From Persicaria tinctoria (Eukaryota; Streptophyta; Magnoliopsida; Caryophyllales; Polygonaceae), in contig JBANSL010000018.1 of assembly GCA_037127255.1 (NCBI GenBank), forward strand, positions 19,999,175-20,063,174: 64,000 nucleotides of DNA. The letters run 5' to 3'. This document shows positions 20,085 through 31,815 of this stretch, piece after piece. Under the pieces are notes generated by a model. The model made no database searches. It was not told the DNA's origin and worked only from the letters and a program-made list of their open reading frames with translations. Each line of letters starts with the position of its first letter. Within the stretch, counting starts at the first letter, position 1. The position numbers and the translations under genes were made by a program.

Positions 20085-21260
20085 CTGAAAAAGTAAATTA
20101 CACATAATCACCCTTAAATTAGGCTAGTTTTCACATAACCACCCATAAAATTATAAATTACAGAAAACCACCCATAAATTACATTTATTTTCACAAGACC
20201 ACTCATCCATTAAACCTCTATTTGTTTTATTTGAAAAGACTAAAATACCCCTAATTCAAACTTATTTTTTAAAGGAAAGACTGAGGTGACAATTGGGCGA
20301 GTCGGGTCGGATTCGGTTATTCGGGTTTCGGGTAATGTCTAATAATTTGATCATTTGGTTGGGTCGGGTTCGGGTTTCGATTGTCTCGGGTTTCAATTAT
20401 TTCGGGTTTGGATTGTCTCAAGTTATAATTATTTCAGCATTCATTTTAAAAAATTACTAGAATCAATCTTAAAATTCGGGTTATATCGGGTTTCGGTTAT
20501 AATGGATTCGAGTCTTAATGGGTTTCGGTTGGATTGGGTTCGGTTCGGTTCATTTAGATTTGGGTGAGTTTCGGTTATCGGTTATTCGGATTTTCGGTCC
20601 AAAATGGGTCGAGTTGGGTCGGTGTTTTGGACAATCGGTTCCAAAATACCTACAATAACCCTAGAGCTGGCAAAACCCGACCCGAACCCGAAAACCCAAC
20701 CCCGTCGACCCGGAACCTATTTTTCTGAACACCGACCCAACCCGGCTCATTCTGGACCTGAAATTCGAATAACCGATAGTCGAAACTCACCCAAATTCGA
20801 ATGAACTGAACCCGATTCAATTGAAACCCATTAAGACTCGAACCCATTATAACCGAAACTCGATATAACCCGAATTTCAAGATAGATTCTAGTAGTAAAT
20901 TTTTTAAAATGAATATTGAAATAATGAAAACTTGAAACAATCCAAACCCGAAATAACTGAAATCTGAGACAATCGAAACCCGATACAACCGAAACCCTAA
21001 CCCGACTCAACCAAATGATCAAATTATTAGATATTACCCGAATGACCCCGAACCCGACTAATCCGACCCGACTCGCCTAATGGCCACCTCACTCTTTCCT
21101 TTAAAAAATAAGTTTGAATTAGGGGTATTTTAGTTTTTTTTTTAAAAATAAATAGAGTTGAATGGATGGGTGGTCTTTTGAAAATAAATGTAATTTATGG
21201 GTGGTTTTCTCTAATTTATAATTTTATAGGTGGTTATGTGTAATTTACTCTTTCTTAAAT
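20085..21260. repeat. ~1.2-kb near-perfect palindrome (foldback element)
   Basis: The left arm (about 20085-20643) and right arm (about 20710-21260) are inverted copies over ~555 bp with a ~66-bp spacer. Outer ends: AGTAAATTACACATAA near 20090 against TTATGTGTAATTTACT near 21240. Inner sequence: GGGCGAGTCGGGTCGG near 20297 against CCGACCCGACTCGCC near 21064. Inner parts are tandem TCGGGTTTCGG-type repeats. There is no transposase and no clear target duplication. A transcript would fold into a long hairpin. It could be a foldback/MULE-type element or an inverted duplication of a smaller repeat. Confidence 0.8.
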
Positions 21261-21299
21261 TAAGTTACTCCGTATTGACGTATTGTATTGTTTTCTTTA

Positions 21300-21690
21300 T
21301 TAAAAAAAAATTGCGAACACGAGTAGCTCGAATACGACTCGTACTCGCTCGATAAAAACTCGGTTTGAGCATGTTTATTTTCTAAATGAACCGAATAAGA
21401 ATAAATTTTTAAACTCGGTGCAAAGTTCAGCTTGTTTAAATTAAGTTCGAATAGCTCGAATTTTATGGAACTTTTAAAATTTCCTTTAAGTTACTGTATA
21501 ATGAGCAAGTAGAACTGATTAAAGTTCAAAAAAAGCTTGACCTGAGCTCTTCCATTTCCTAAATCAGTCGAGTATGAACACATTTTTAAGTTCGAGTCAA
21601 AATTTAGGCTCGGCTCGAACTCGTTCATATTCTAAATGAATTGAATATGAACAAGCAATACTCGACTTGTTCGGCTCGAATAACAATCAT
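21300..21690. repeat. degenerate repeat rich in GAATAGCTCG / TCGGCTCGAA motifs
   Basis: The stretch repeats fragments such as ATTCTAAATGAATTGAATATGA and TTCGGCTCGAA in both orientations, with no ORF. It is probably the relic of a non-autonomous DNA element; ends and duplication are not found. Confidence 0.4.
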
Positions 21691-22417
21691 ATTCAAAATA
21701 TCAAATGACAGACAAATTTTGACAAAAAATAGAGATGTAAATCAAAAAAATCAAATGAGAAAATGAGAAACGATAACACCAATAAAGAAGAATAAATTGA
21801 GCAAAATTATCACTCTCCCGTACTCTCGACATTCTTTGCCTATTTCTGGTCCTTCTAGACTTCCATCCTGATTGGGTTGATTGCTACTGTGATTAGTTGG
21901 GGGTGAGTCTTTCAATTTTTTATTTTTTATTTTGTTGTATCATGACAGTTAGTTTGTCTACCGTTTTCAGCCTCTCAATTTACTAAACACGGTGATGTCT
22001 GGTAGAGTGAATCGGTTTCTTGTTATAAAAAGGATGATTCGCGTAGATATACCAAAAAAAATTGCTTTGCAAAAATGTCAATGGTATAAATTGCAAGGGG
22101 GTGTCAAAATGTTAGATTTGCAAATAAAAATGTTACCTATCCAACCCTTACCCGGTTAAAAGAAGGAAGAATGGCGCCAGTGCTTATTCACACCAAATTT
22201 GAAAGGGGGGCAAATGGGATGGTGACAAGTGGCTCAACTTAAGTGTTAATTCTTTTAAACTAATTTTCAGCCATTTTTATTTGTTAAAATAAATAAAAAA
22301 ATTATTTGTGAACTTAATTTAATTTTATCTATCTATAGACACCCACTTTATATATGTTTATGAAGAAAAAAAATATTTCGAAATAAAGTTGGGTCTAGAT
22401 CGCATCTTGATCTCAAT
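21691..22417. other. intergenic DNA, nothing recognised
   Basis: AT-rich with scattered A/T runs. No gene, RNA or element could be supported. Confidence 0.4.
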
Positions 22418-22693
22418 TTGGAGTATGGCATGGATAACCATTTGGACGGCAAAGACAAAAATTTAGCTGGCATGGAAATTCACACAACTAGCACGATAAA
22501 CCAGAAAACCTGGGCAGAACCGACAATCGTTGCTCCGGAGATGAAAGGTAAAGCTGCCGATGCGGAAATGGAGAAGGGGGCAATGCTTATAGAGGAGAGC
22601 ATATTGTTTGGGTCCATCAGGAGCAAGATAATGGAGACAAGCATGTACCCGTCTCGGGGAGAGTTCCTTCGCCGGAAGTGTCGGAGAACATAA
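22418..22693 (+). CDS. short unrecognised ORF, 91 codons
   Basis: The frame from ATG 22424 (or an upstream alternative start at 22418) to stop 22693 ends MYPSRGEFLRRKCRRT. A diverged copy of its last 15 residues and of the following ~25 untranslated bases recurs at about 23275-23365 (YPSRGEYVFQKRQRT then stop, then AAGTGTGGAATGGCAAGG). Preservation of both reading frame and stop suggests a fragment of a repeated protein, perhaps of a mobile element. I do not recognise the family. Confidence 0.3.
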   Translation: MEYGMDNHLDGKDKNLAGMEIHTTSTINQKTWAEPTIVAPEMKGKAADAEMEKGAMLIEESILFGSIRSKIMETSMYPSRGEFLRRKCRRT

Positions 22694-24184
22694 ACAAGTG
22701 TGGCGTGGCAAGGTGAAGAAATCGATGTCTAGTGGGATGACTCTTCTTTTGCGTAGTCGAATGTAGTATATTGTTAGTTTGCTTGTAACTCACTGACACT
22801 TTGGGGTTTTGGTGGTTTTGACTATACATAATTGGCCATTTAGTTTGTCGACGATGCAAAAGACAAATGTATGCGTTTTTTTTACTAGCCAGTATATGAT
22901 TTTCTCTAGCCAATAAAATCAAAGTTTATGCCAATAAGATAATAACCCCTGACATATCTTATCCATCTCATAAACTTCTCATCCTAAGTATTTCGACCAT
23001 TAAACCCAAACAAAATGCGTCATAACGCAGAATTCACAGTAACCATCCATAGCACATATAAACAAGTGACCACAAGACCACAACATACCTTATCAGTAAT
23101 CAAATACAAGTCATCCAAAAGGTGGAAACGATTAAACAATTAAGACCTAAACCAAAAACTACGAAGTACTAAAGTTCCTAACAAATACATAACAAGTTAA
23201 GTACAAAAAAACATAAGTAATGGATAAGGGCGCATCAATACGGCACATTGCTTCCGATCATTACAATGCCACCGATCACGAAACCCAGCAAAAGTATCCG
23301 TCACGTGGAGAGTATGTTTTTCAGAAGCGTCAGAGGACATAAGTAAGTGTGGAATGGCAAGGACCATCACACTTAGTCCATATGGCGATAAGAAGGAAAC
23401 TATCTTTGGGGATGGTCATCGAGCGCATGAACCTTCCTTCCTCCCGGAGAGCTCTTCGAAAGAGGACCATCATATCCCCCACGTAGCGCCATCGGAGGGT
23501 TGTTTTGAAATCTCATCCGACGATATAGGCACTTATTTGTACGCGCTTTGGGGCTTCTCATCCTCCACGCATTTTGGGGCTTCTTTTGTATTTACGTATA
23601 TAGGCACTTATTTGTACCCGTACTACCTTGACTTTGCTTCCAATTTCTATCTTCTGAAGTTTATGATAATTTATTATATGCCCGTTTCGACATTATCTGT
23701 GCCAATAACGTTTATTTACTTGCCAGTAAAGGTGTATACCTTGCTAACACATAAGAATCGGAAAAATAAAAACTAGTTTTACGATAACAATAAACCTAGG
23801 GAGTAAAGGTATATAACAAAATCAACCAAAGGTATGAGTCCTACATCCATCAAAAGCGACCAAATGTACGAGTTTTACAATGACAAAAGCAACCAAATGT
23901 ACGAGTCCTACAATCTTAAAAAGAGAGAAAATTTTGGTTGCAACCACAAGGAGGCAGAAGCCTCTTCTAATCTGCAGCAGCAGCAAGGGCGTTGTCCATA
24001 TGGCGAAGGAGTCCCATCTTTCAGAAATGGTTGGCCCTCCTGATCTTAGAGAAATGGTTGGCCCTTCCAATCCTGCTCGATGGCGTCGGCATGACCTTCC
24101 CTCCTCTAGTTCTAACCATGACTCACTTATTTTTAAACCTGAGATACAAGTGTGTACATTAAAAGTTACAGGTTGATAAAAACA

Positions 24185-24290
24185 AGTGCCAGTAATTACA
24201 AAATTCGTGCCGGTAAAGAAAAAATATGTGCCAGTAAAGAAAAAATGTGTGACAGAAAAAATGTATGACAGTAAAAAAATCCGCAACAAT
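24185..24290. repeat. imperfect minisatellite, unit ~20 bp
   Basis: Units of the type TGTGCCAGTAAAGAAAAAA repeat about five times with changes (GTGCCGGTAAAG, GTGACAGAAAAA, ATGACAGTAAAA). Confidence 0.65.
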
Positions 24291-24505
24291 AAATATTTCT
24301 CCATTCCAAAATCCACCAATTAATTGAGATTTTCAGTTCGATTCACACATGTTCAGACCTTTAATTTCAATTTCGTCTTCTCATCCCTGATGATTTCCAT
24401 GTCCATTTGCACATCACAACTTCCTCAATTCTCTCAAACCTTCCAACTCTCACAAAATTATGGTTTCAAAAAAATTTCAACCCGATTTCTCCCCAACCTG
24501 GATGC

Positions 24506-24629
24506 TTATCACAATCTACAACATTTTCGAGTTCAAGAGAGGGAGACTGAGTACTTACTTCCTTTGTTTATCACAATCTACAACATTTTCGAGTTCAAGA
24601 GAGGGAGAATGAGTACTTACTTCCTTTGT
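24506..24629. repeat. 62-bp direct tandem duplication
   Basis: Two units starting TTATCACAATCTACAACA and ending ACTTCCTTTGT are identical except for one base (GAGACTGAG against GAGAATGAG), so the duplication is recent. Confidence 0.9.
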
Positions 24630-25000
24630 GCGTGGGTGGGAGATTGTTCTTCTTCAATTGCATCCAATATTTCGCAGGGGGTAGGGTTTCTTCTTTTTCG
24701 AAACTCCTCCAAAGCTTCTTCCCTTCCTCATCGTCTTCTCCCTTTTGAAGTCGCCTCCTGGACTTCTCTCTCTGCAACTGTTTGAATCGGGCAACAATGG
24801 TGCTTCGATGACTTCTGGACTTGTCGATTGGTTTCTCCTTCTACTGAAACTATTGGTCGCCCCTCCTCCTCTCCTTTGAAATTCCATCATGATTATCTTC
24901 TATAGCAGTTAGGGCAACCGGTTAGTTTTGCCAATTTTTAGGCCCAATTGTTACTTCTGCAAATTTTGTTAGGGAAGAGTCGTTTTTGCAAACGGGCCCA

Positions 25001-26204
25001 ATTGTTGGTATATTTGCTATCATTTTCTCTTATAAAAATTGAGCAAAATTAGTGTTGACACGGATGACGAATGATGAGATACCAAAACAACGTGCAACTT
25101 TTTTTTATTATATTAGTGTTAAAGACAATAGGAGTATTAATGTAGGAGGTCTTAGGAGATAAAAATTAAGTTATTGTGAATATAAATCCTAAAAGATTAA
25201 AAAAATAAAATTGTTATATTAAGTTTCTGAAACTCGATCTATTAGTTGATTTAAACAGCAATTACATCAAATCTTTATTAAGTACTGTTGAGAGAATGAA
25301 AGATGTGAAGAGATTAAAAGAGTCCCACGTCGATAGTTTAAACAAACAAGTCTTGGTATAGTGGGTTACTTCTTCTAATGCCAATTGGTTTTAGGAAGGA
25401 ATCCCGCTCTGTTTATGTGCTAGACTATTAGCGCAAAGGTGCACACGACCCCGGATCCCCAAATGGTAGAAGTATGAAAATACAATCAGAATTTTATAGA
25501 CAATTGAATGATTGATTTAAGATTAAATTAATCAGACTAAGTTTATGCTCCATCCGTCCAAAAAATATATTAATTTTACCACGTAATTATAGATATTTTG
25601 GTTTTTACTTTACATAAATGATCTTATGAATTATTAGTTTTAGTTTTTTAAAAATAAAAATATGGCATAATAAATAAGGATATAATAGTAAAAAAAAATA
25701 TTTAAAAAAATACAAAAGAAATTAAAATGATATATATTTTCTGAATGAGTTGAATTTGTCACATCTTACAAGAATTATAGCTTGTCTATTAGAGTCACAC
25801 CACCATTGCAATTCGGAATGACCGCTCTTTATTTACCAATTCAAGAGTCCCACAACCATTTTGATGAATGTGGGAACATATATACGAAATTTAAAAATTA
25901 ACTTGAGGTTGATGAAATCTCAAACTCACTAACCATGTTACATACCTTTTTTTTTAATGAAATAATCTTATTATTTTTTTAATCGTGAAAATTAAATACA
26001 CTGCAAATCACCACGTTATAGTGGTGATTGACTTCATTTCTTCGTGGGCGTCCTCAACTTTTAGGGAGTAGTTCTTCTTAGTTCGTCTTATTTTGTAGGG
26101 TTTATATTGCGCTTGTTACGTTTTATATTTGTATTGTATGTTTAGGCGGTTTTCCCCTGTTTTGTATTTGTATTGTAAGTTAGGGGAGTCAAGGCTTTGT
26201 TGAT
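25001..26204. other. intergenic DNA with LTR-like and MITE-like fragments
   Basis: Near 25285-25450 a TGTTGAGAGAATG start followed by AGTCCCACGTCGATAG resembles plant Copia LTR or solo-LTR starts, but no matching end was found. At 25549-25750 a degenerate Stowaway-like pair occurs (CTCCATCCGTCC at the left). A segment at 25805-25831 matches one at 48887-48909 in inverted orientation. Confidence 0.35.
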
Positions 26205-26662
26205 TTGATCATATGCAAAGAAGAGATTTGATTGCGTCAATGCGTATATGTGATAGTTTGGAGATTGATAGATCACAATGGAGCAGAGGGAGAACAAAGA
26301 AAAGTTGGAGAGAGGTGATTAAACAAGATTTTGCTCTTCTGAATATTAACGAGAGCATATGGTTATGGATAGATGGTTATGGATAGGGCGCAGTGGAGGA
26401 GCATCATCCATGTCAGAGAGGGTTAAGTTGGACTTCAGAGGAGTGACATAAAATAGTATCTCTTCCCCCGTTCTCACACCATGCCTTTTCCTAATCTCCT
26501 TTTTTCGTTTGTTATACTTTTATCATCGGTTTTGCTATGAGTTTATGTAGGTACGTGTCTGAGTGATCACTAGAAAACACTCTTACGAGATGGTCGGGAA
26601 AGAATGCGTACAACTTAACCCCATACCTTGCTTAGGCAAGATAAGCTGAGAATGTTATTGTT
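26205..26662 (+). pseudogene. RTE-type LINE 3' relic
   Basis: The plus strand reads WSRGRTKKSWREVIKQDFAL, then LNINESIW, then after a stop DRAQWRSIIHVREG. This is the conserved C-terminus of plant RTE LINE ORFs. The 3' untranslated part (CCCCATACCTTGCTTAGGCA, then GTTATTGTTGTTG at 26653-26667) matches the typical RTE end in short TTG repeats. A 17-bp local duplication (ATGGTTATGGATAG twice near 26360) lies in the frame. Not functional. Confidence 0.7.
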
Positions 26663-26667
26663 GTTGA

Positions 26668-26729
26668 TTCGTCAGCCTATCGAGAATCAGACTTACCTAA
26701 TCTTGAATTTTTACTTAAATAAAAAAAAA
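26668..26729 (+). repeat. LINE/SINE-like 3' tail with poly-A
   Basis: TCGTCAGCCTATCGAGAATC ... CTTGAATTTTTACTT followed by A-rich sequence matches the tails at 14222-14317 and 50300-50386. It directly abuts the RTE tail, suggesting one inserted at the end of the other. Confidence 0.5.
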
Positions 26730-28107
26730 CACTTAACCCATTAAAGTCAAGTACGTGCTTATTATGGAAATAGAAGTATATATGAGGAAAGTCAAGTACG
26801 TGCTCATTAAACATCATTAGTTGGTGCCTGGTGGGCTTAAATTAAATTACAAACATCATGAATTTGGGTGTTGCTTGATTATCAATCATATAATTAATTA
26901 CTACTAAACTCTCATCATTATTTATGCTAATTAAGCATCTTCAGTCAAATCCTCTTATTTATCCAAATGATCAATGCTATATTACTATATATGGACAATG
27001 ATGTCACATTTATAGCTAGGTTTTGGGATAAATTTTTTGAGTCACAAATTAAAACTGATTGATTAAGGGAGAGAGTGTGGGAATTTAATTACTTGAAACT
27101 TTTAATTGTTTGATTCCTCTCAAAGACATATGAACTTATTAATTATTAATTTAGATTAAAAAAAACTCAATTACATTCATGAAAAGAAAATTATATATCG
27201 ATCATAATTATACTTAATTTGTTTTAAAAAATTAGCTACATTTCATGTCATTTTATAAGTTAACGTACTTATTGCACGAATGTTATGTATCAATCCCAAA
27301 GGAACATTAGATCTCAACGAACTAATCATTAATTTTGGTTGTTTGAGTTATAATATATTTGTTTTTTAAAAAGGGAAAAAAAAAGATCTCACAAAGAATA
27401 ACATTATAATATATTAATATGTTTGGGTAAAGTAATTATGAGAAATGGAGAAAGCAAAAGTTACCAAAATTTAGGGTGATGATTAGGAGGATATATAAGA
27501 GAGCTTTTCAAACTAGTTTTGATTGCAATTTGCCAAGTAATTGAAATGGTGTAGGGCATCCATGATAAGGACAACATAACAATAACACTATAAAGCTAGA
27601 GATCCAAATATTTATTTCTCCTTACTCGAGGTTTATTATCATCTATTATTGGTATATACTCCCTCCGTTTAAAAATATAAGTTCTTTTAGATTTTTGTAT
27701 CAATCCCAAAGGAGCACGTGTTAGAAGCATAATATATAAACTCTTTTTATATATATATATATATATATCATTTTTTTTTATAAATATATACATCAATTAG
27801 GAGGACCTTTCTTCCTTATTTAGAGGTTTCGAGCTCAAAAGCTAAATATAAAGTGTTTTTTAAACCTATATGAAGTAACATTTTACACTTGTTGATTGTG
27901 AACGATTCAAAAATAAAATAACTTGCATATTTCCACTCTTTTCATAACAAAAAAGGTAAAATTAGAGATGGTTTAGTACTAAAATTAGAGATGGTTTAGT
28001 AATCGTTCATATATATCACTCGTAATTTTACAAATAAAGATGGGTTTAGTAATTGAGGATGAGGATCAAATTAGAGATGAAATTACGACTGAATTGGCTT
28101 AAAGATT
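26730..28107. other. AT-rich intergenic DNA
   Basis: No gene is recognised. A Stowaway-like end (ACTCCCTCCGTTTAAAAATA at 27658) is present without its partner. A 23-bp unit is repeated twice at about 27957-28002. The segment 27935-27960 (TTTCCACTCTTTTCATAACA) repeats part of the LINE that follows (28590-28620). Confidence 0.45.
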
Positions 28108-31007
28108 TATTTCTAATAACGCACCGGTTAGTAGTAATCCATATTTCCTAAATTTAATTGATCAGACCATTACTGAATCTGAAAATAGAATTTTGACACA
28201 ACATGTTTCAAATGAAGAAATTAAGGATACCCTTTTTTCAATGACAGATGATAAGTCTCCAGGTCCTGATGGTTTTCCACCAGAGTTCTATAAAAAATAT
28301 TGGGATATTGTCGGTAAATTAGTTTGCAAAGCTGTTAAATCTTTTTTTCATTCTGGTGTGCTACTCAATGAAGTAAATTCAACCTTCATTGCACTTATTC
28401 CTAAAATTGATGCGCCCAGTAATATTAACAATTACCGTCCGGTTAGTCTGTGCAATACTATGTATAAGGTTATTTCGAAAATTTTGGCTAACCGTTTAAA
28501 GTCTATATTACCACGTATTATTAATCCTTTTCAAGGAGCTTTTGTACAAGGTAGGAATATTCAAGATAATATACTAATAGCTCATGAGGTTTTCCACTCT
28601 TTTCATAACAAAATAGGTAAAGCTGGGTGGATGACATTAAAGTTAGATATGGAGAAAGCTTATGACAAAATAAGCTGGAGTTTTATTCGCATCATTCTAA
28701 ATAAATTTGGTTTTGATTCTAGATGGATTGATTGAGTTATGACATGCCTAACTAAAATTAGCTTTTCAGTTTTAGTTAATAATTTGTCGGGCCGTACATT
28801 TCATACTCATAGGGGAATTCGACAAGGAGATCCTCTTGCACCATATATTTTTGTATTGGTTATGGAACTATTAGGGAGAATGTTGCAACAAGAATCTTTG
28901 GAATGTGACCCTTTGGTTGGAATCAAACTTACAAATAATAGTGATCATATTCCATTTCTTTCCTTTGCAGATGACACCCTAATTTTTGGACGAGCTGATG
29001 ATTTAAGTCTTCATACGATTAGAAATCTTCTAAATACTTTCTCCAATATGTCTGGATTAACTATAAATTATAATAAAAGTTCTTTACAAGTTTCTAAAAA
29101 TATTCTTGTCAGTAAAGCCCAATCCCCTGCTCAATAGCTAAATATTCCAATTACGAAGTCTATGGAAAAATACCTAGGTATTCCACTTATTAGTAGTAGG
29201 GTTAGTAATGTCTTGTTTGATGAGGCGATTAATAGTCTTAAAAAGCAGCTGTCCAAGTGGAAATCTAACGCTCTCTCTCAAGCTGGTAGATCGGTACTAA
29301 TTCAGGCAAATTTAAATTCTAAAACAAATTATTTAATGCAATTATTTCTTCTTCCAAAAGGAGTTCTACAAAAAATTGATCAGATCAACAAAAATTTCTT
29401 TTGGAATAAAATTCAATCTGATAACTATCATTCTCTAATTAGTTGGGAACATCTGTGCACTCCTAAAAAAGATGGTGGGTTAGGTTTTAAATCGGTTGAG
29501 CAAATTAATATTGACATGCAAATGAAACTTCTGTGGAGAATTGAATCATGACTGATCCAGATAATATTTGGTCTAAGGTAATTAAGAATAAATATCTCTC
29601 GACAGAATATCTTATGGAAAAAGGTAGATTCAAAACTTCTTGGCAATTTGGTAGGCTTCTTAACATTAGAGATCTTTTCTCTAAAGGATTGCTCTGGTTA
29701 GTTGGTAATGGGAAAACCATTAATGTATGGTTTGGCATTTGGGTAGATGCGCAATATCTTCATAGGTTTCGGAATGATCGTGATCCTAATTTAAAAGTAT
29801 GCGATTTATTTACAAATACCAACTCTTGGGATACTAATAAGTTAAACTCTATCTTTCCTTCTCATATAGTTCAAGCAATTACTAATATCCATATTCCTGT
29901 AACTGATATCTCAGACAAGTTAATTTGGATTTACAGTAATAATGGAAAATTTTCTGTTAAATCCACTTCCTCGCTTTATAAAACTAGGAATACGACGAAA
30001 ATTTCAGCAGATTGGATTTGGAAACTTAATATCCCTCCGAATATTAAAAATTTTATTTGGAAAATTTTCTTGGATATCCTGCCCACGACTGTCCGGTTAA
30101 ATAGATTTATAAATAGAGTTTCTAGTACTTGTTCTCTTTGTAATTCTGATATTGAAGATACAAATCATTTATTATTTAATTGTCAAATTACAAAATCCTT
30201 TATTCAAAATCTGGGTGTTAAGTTGAACAAATGTTTCATTATGCCAAATTTAACAAGTGATGTTCAAGAGAATATTCTAAATACTAGGGCACTTAATCTA
30301 GATTTTACAGATTTATGTCATTTATGACATTCAATTTGGGAGCTCAGAAATAGAATTATTTTCCGCAATACTTCTGATACAGGTATGATCTTTGCGTTAA
30401 CTCGAGCTATTGATAATATCTCTTGTTGGAATAAAGGTCAGATTATAACAAAATTACCTAAACATGCTAGGCCTCCTGATAAAATGACGTGGAAACGTCC
30501 TCCAATAGATGTAGTTAAGATCAATGTTGACGCTTCGGTGAAAAGTGATACTCAACCACAGGTTGGTTGTGTTGTGAGGAATAATGATGGTCAGGTTATT
30601 CGGATACATAAATGCAATGTTAGGATGGGTTCTGTCATTTTGGCAGAAGCTCTTGCTGTTTATACATGTTTAAGATTGGAAGCGGAGATGGGGATCCGTA
30701 AATTGATACTTGAGAGTGATTGTGCGATCATCATCGACGCCATCAATCATGCGAACAATAGTCCATGGGAGGTCACTCAAATTGTCCAAGAGATCCTTTC
30801 ATTTAGAAGAGATTTTGAGAACATCGGTTTTCAGCATTGCTATAGAGAGGTCAATGGTGCAGCTGATTTTATTTCCAAATCTCAGTTTAATTGTAATTTT
30901 ATTTTGAGCACTTGTTATTGTGAGTTCCAGAATATCATCTTGCGAGATAATCATGGATGTCGTTAGTACATCCAACTTTTTGCCTACTATAAAAAAAAAA
31001 AAAAAAA
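28108..31007 (+). pseudogene. L1-type LINE, 5'-truncated, RT to RNase H with poly-A
   Basis: The translation runs from the RT N-terminus (DDKSPGPDGFPPEFYKKYWD, 28255) through LIPKIDAPSNINNYRPVSLC, KLDMEKAYDKISW, HTHRGIRQGDPLAPY and SFADDTLIFGRADD to the zf-RVT region (ADWIWKLNIPPNIKNFIWKI, 30010). It ends in an RNase H domain (VVKINVDASV, ILAEALAV, LESDCAIIIDA, HCYREVNGAADFISK). The APE endonuclease domain is missing. Three in-frame stops (about 28736, 29135, 30325) and one frameshift (about 29548) break it, yet long stretches remain open, so it is fairly young. An A run lies at 30991-31007. Target duplications were not found. Confidence 0.9.
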
Positions 31008-31284
31008 CTTGCGTGTTAAATATAAAATTCTCTTTAAAACCAATAAAAATCATTTTGCATTCTTATCAATCATTATTTACCCTGGTCTTTAAGCATTATA
31101 TCATTTATTATTTATATAATTTTTTAGAAGGATTTAAAATATATAAAAGAAATTTATTAAAATTTTATAATTTCATATTTATTAAGAAATTAATATTTTA
31201 TACCGTTTCTATCATTTAAAAAAAATGTAAATAGCATAATTTTATAACAAAAGTAGCATATATCTAATATTGCGTTTAACCTAG
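31008..31284. other. AT-rich DNA, nothing recognised
   Basis: A and T runs only. Confidence 0.5.
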
Positions 31285-31815
31285 CTGAGCTTGTCCCCTC
31301 TCGGCTAGCCGTCGTGCCACCCACGGGACTCCCATTTGTTCATGGCTCGCAACCACCCACCAACCGCCCACCGAACCTCCCCTCCTCGTCGACCTCAATC
31401 TGCCCTCAACCTCGTCCGCTCTCGCCTGGCTATCGCCGCTTCCATTATGCTTGCTTCGAGGGTGGTTCGCTTGCAATTCGTCAGAGAGAGCCCCTACCCG
31501 ACATCGGACTCGTCGTGCATGAGTTCTCGTCCGCCTAGACTCAGTCAACTGGGGACCGAACTCACTCCCGACCATCCTGCTCCTTGGTGCACCCACGGTG
31601 TCACTTCTGCCGCTTTGCGTACGTGGACCAACGCTTGTGGTTTGGTCTCTTTGACAACCTTATGGGTTCCTTTTCTAATTGCTCTTTTGTTTCTATGCAT
31701 GTTCATTGTTGTTCGTTTTTTCTTCTCAGTCCCTTCTCATCCGCATCTATTTTGGCTTACCCTTATAGTAGCCTACTTAATTACGATCTTATTATCATCC
31801 TTGAGGGTTTGAGAT
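31285..31815 (+). other. isolated GC-rich island, origin unknown
   Basis: G+C rises sharply between about 31285 and 31640 and falls again. The plus frame 31336-31812 (158 codons, from an ATG near 31342) ends in two hydrophobic stretches (VSLTTLWVPFLIALLFLCMF and the following residues). The minus frame 31276-31596 overlaps it. Neither resembles a family I know. It may be the 5' leader of a lost retrotransposon or a captured gene fragment. Confidence 0.3.

Larger units (their letters stand above)
22700..25000. other. intergenic DNA with local duplications
   Basis: It contains a second copy of the 22.6-kb ORF end (23275-23365), a ~79-bp imperfect duplication around TATAGGCACTTATTTGTAC (23523 and 23602), a ~20-bp minisatellite (24185-24290) and a 62-bp tandem duplication (24506-24629). 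The open frames here are short and match nothing I know. Confidence 0.45.

Noticed and set aside
24185..24290. CRISPR-like array
   Set aside because: Units are adjacent without unique spacers and drift in sequence; this is a eukaryotic minisatellite.
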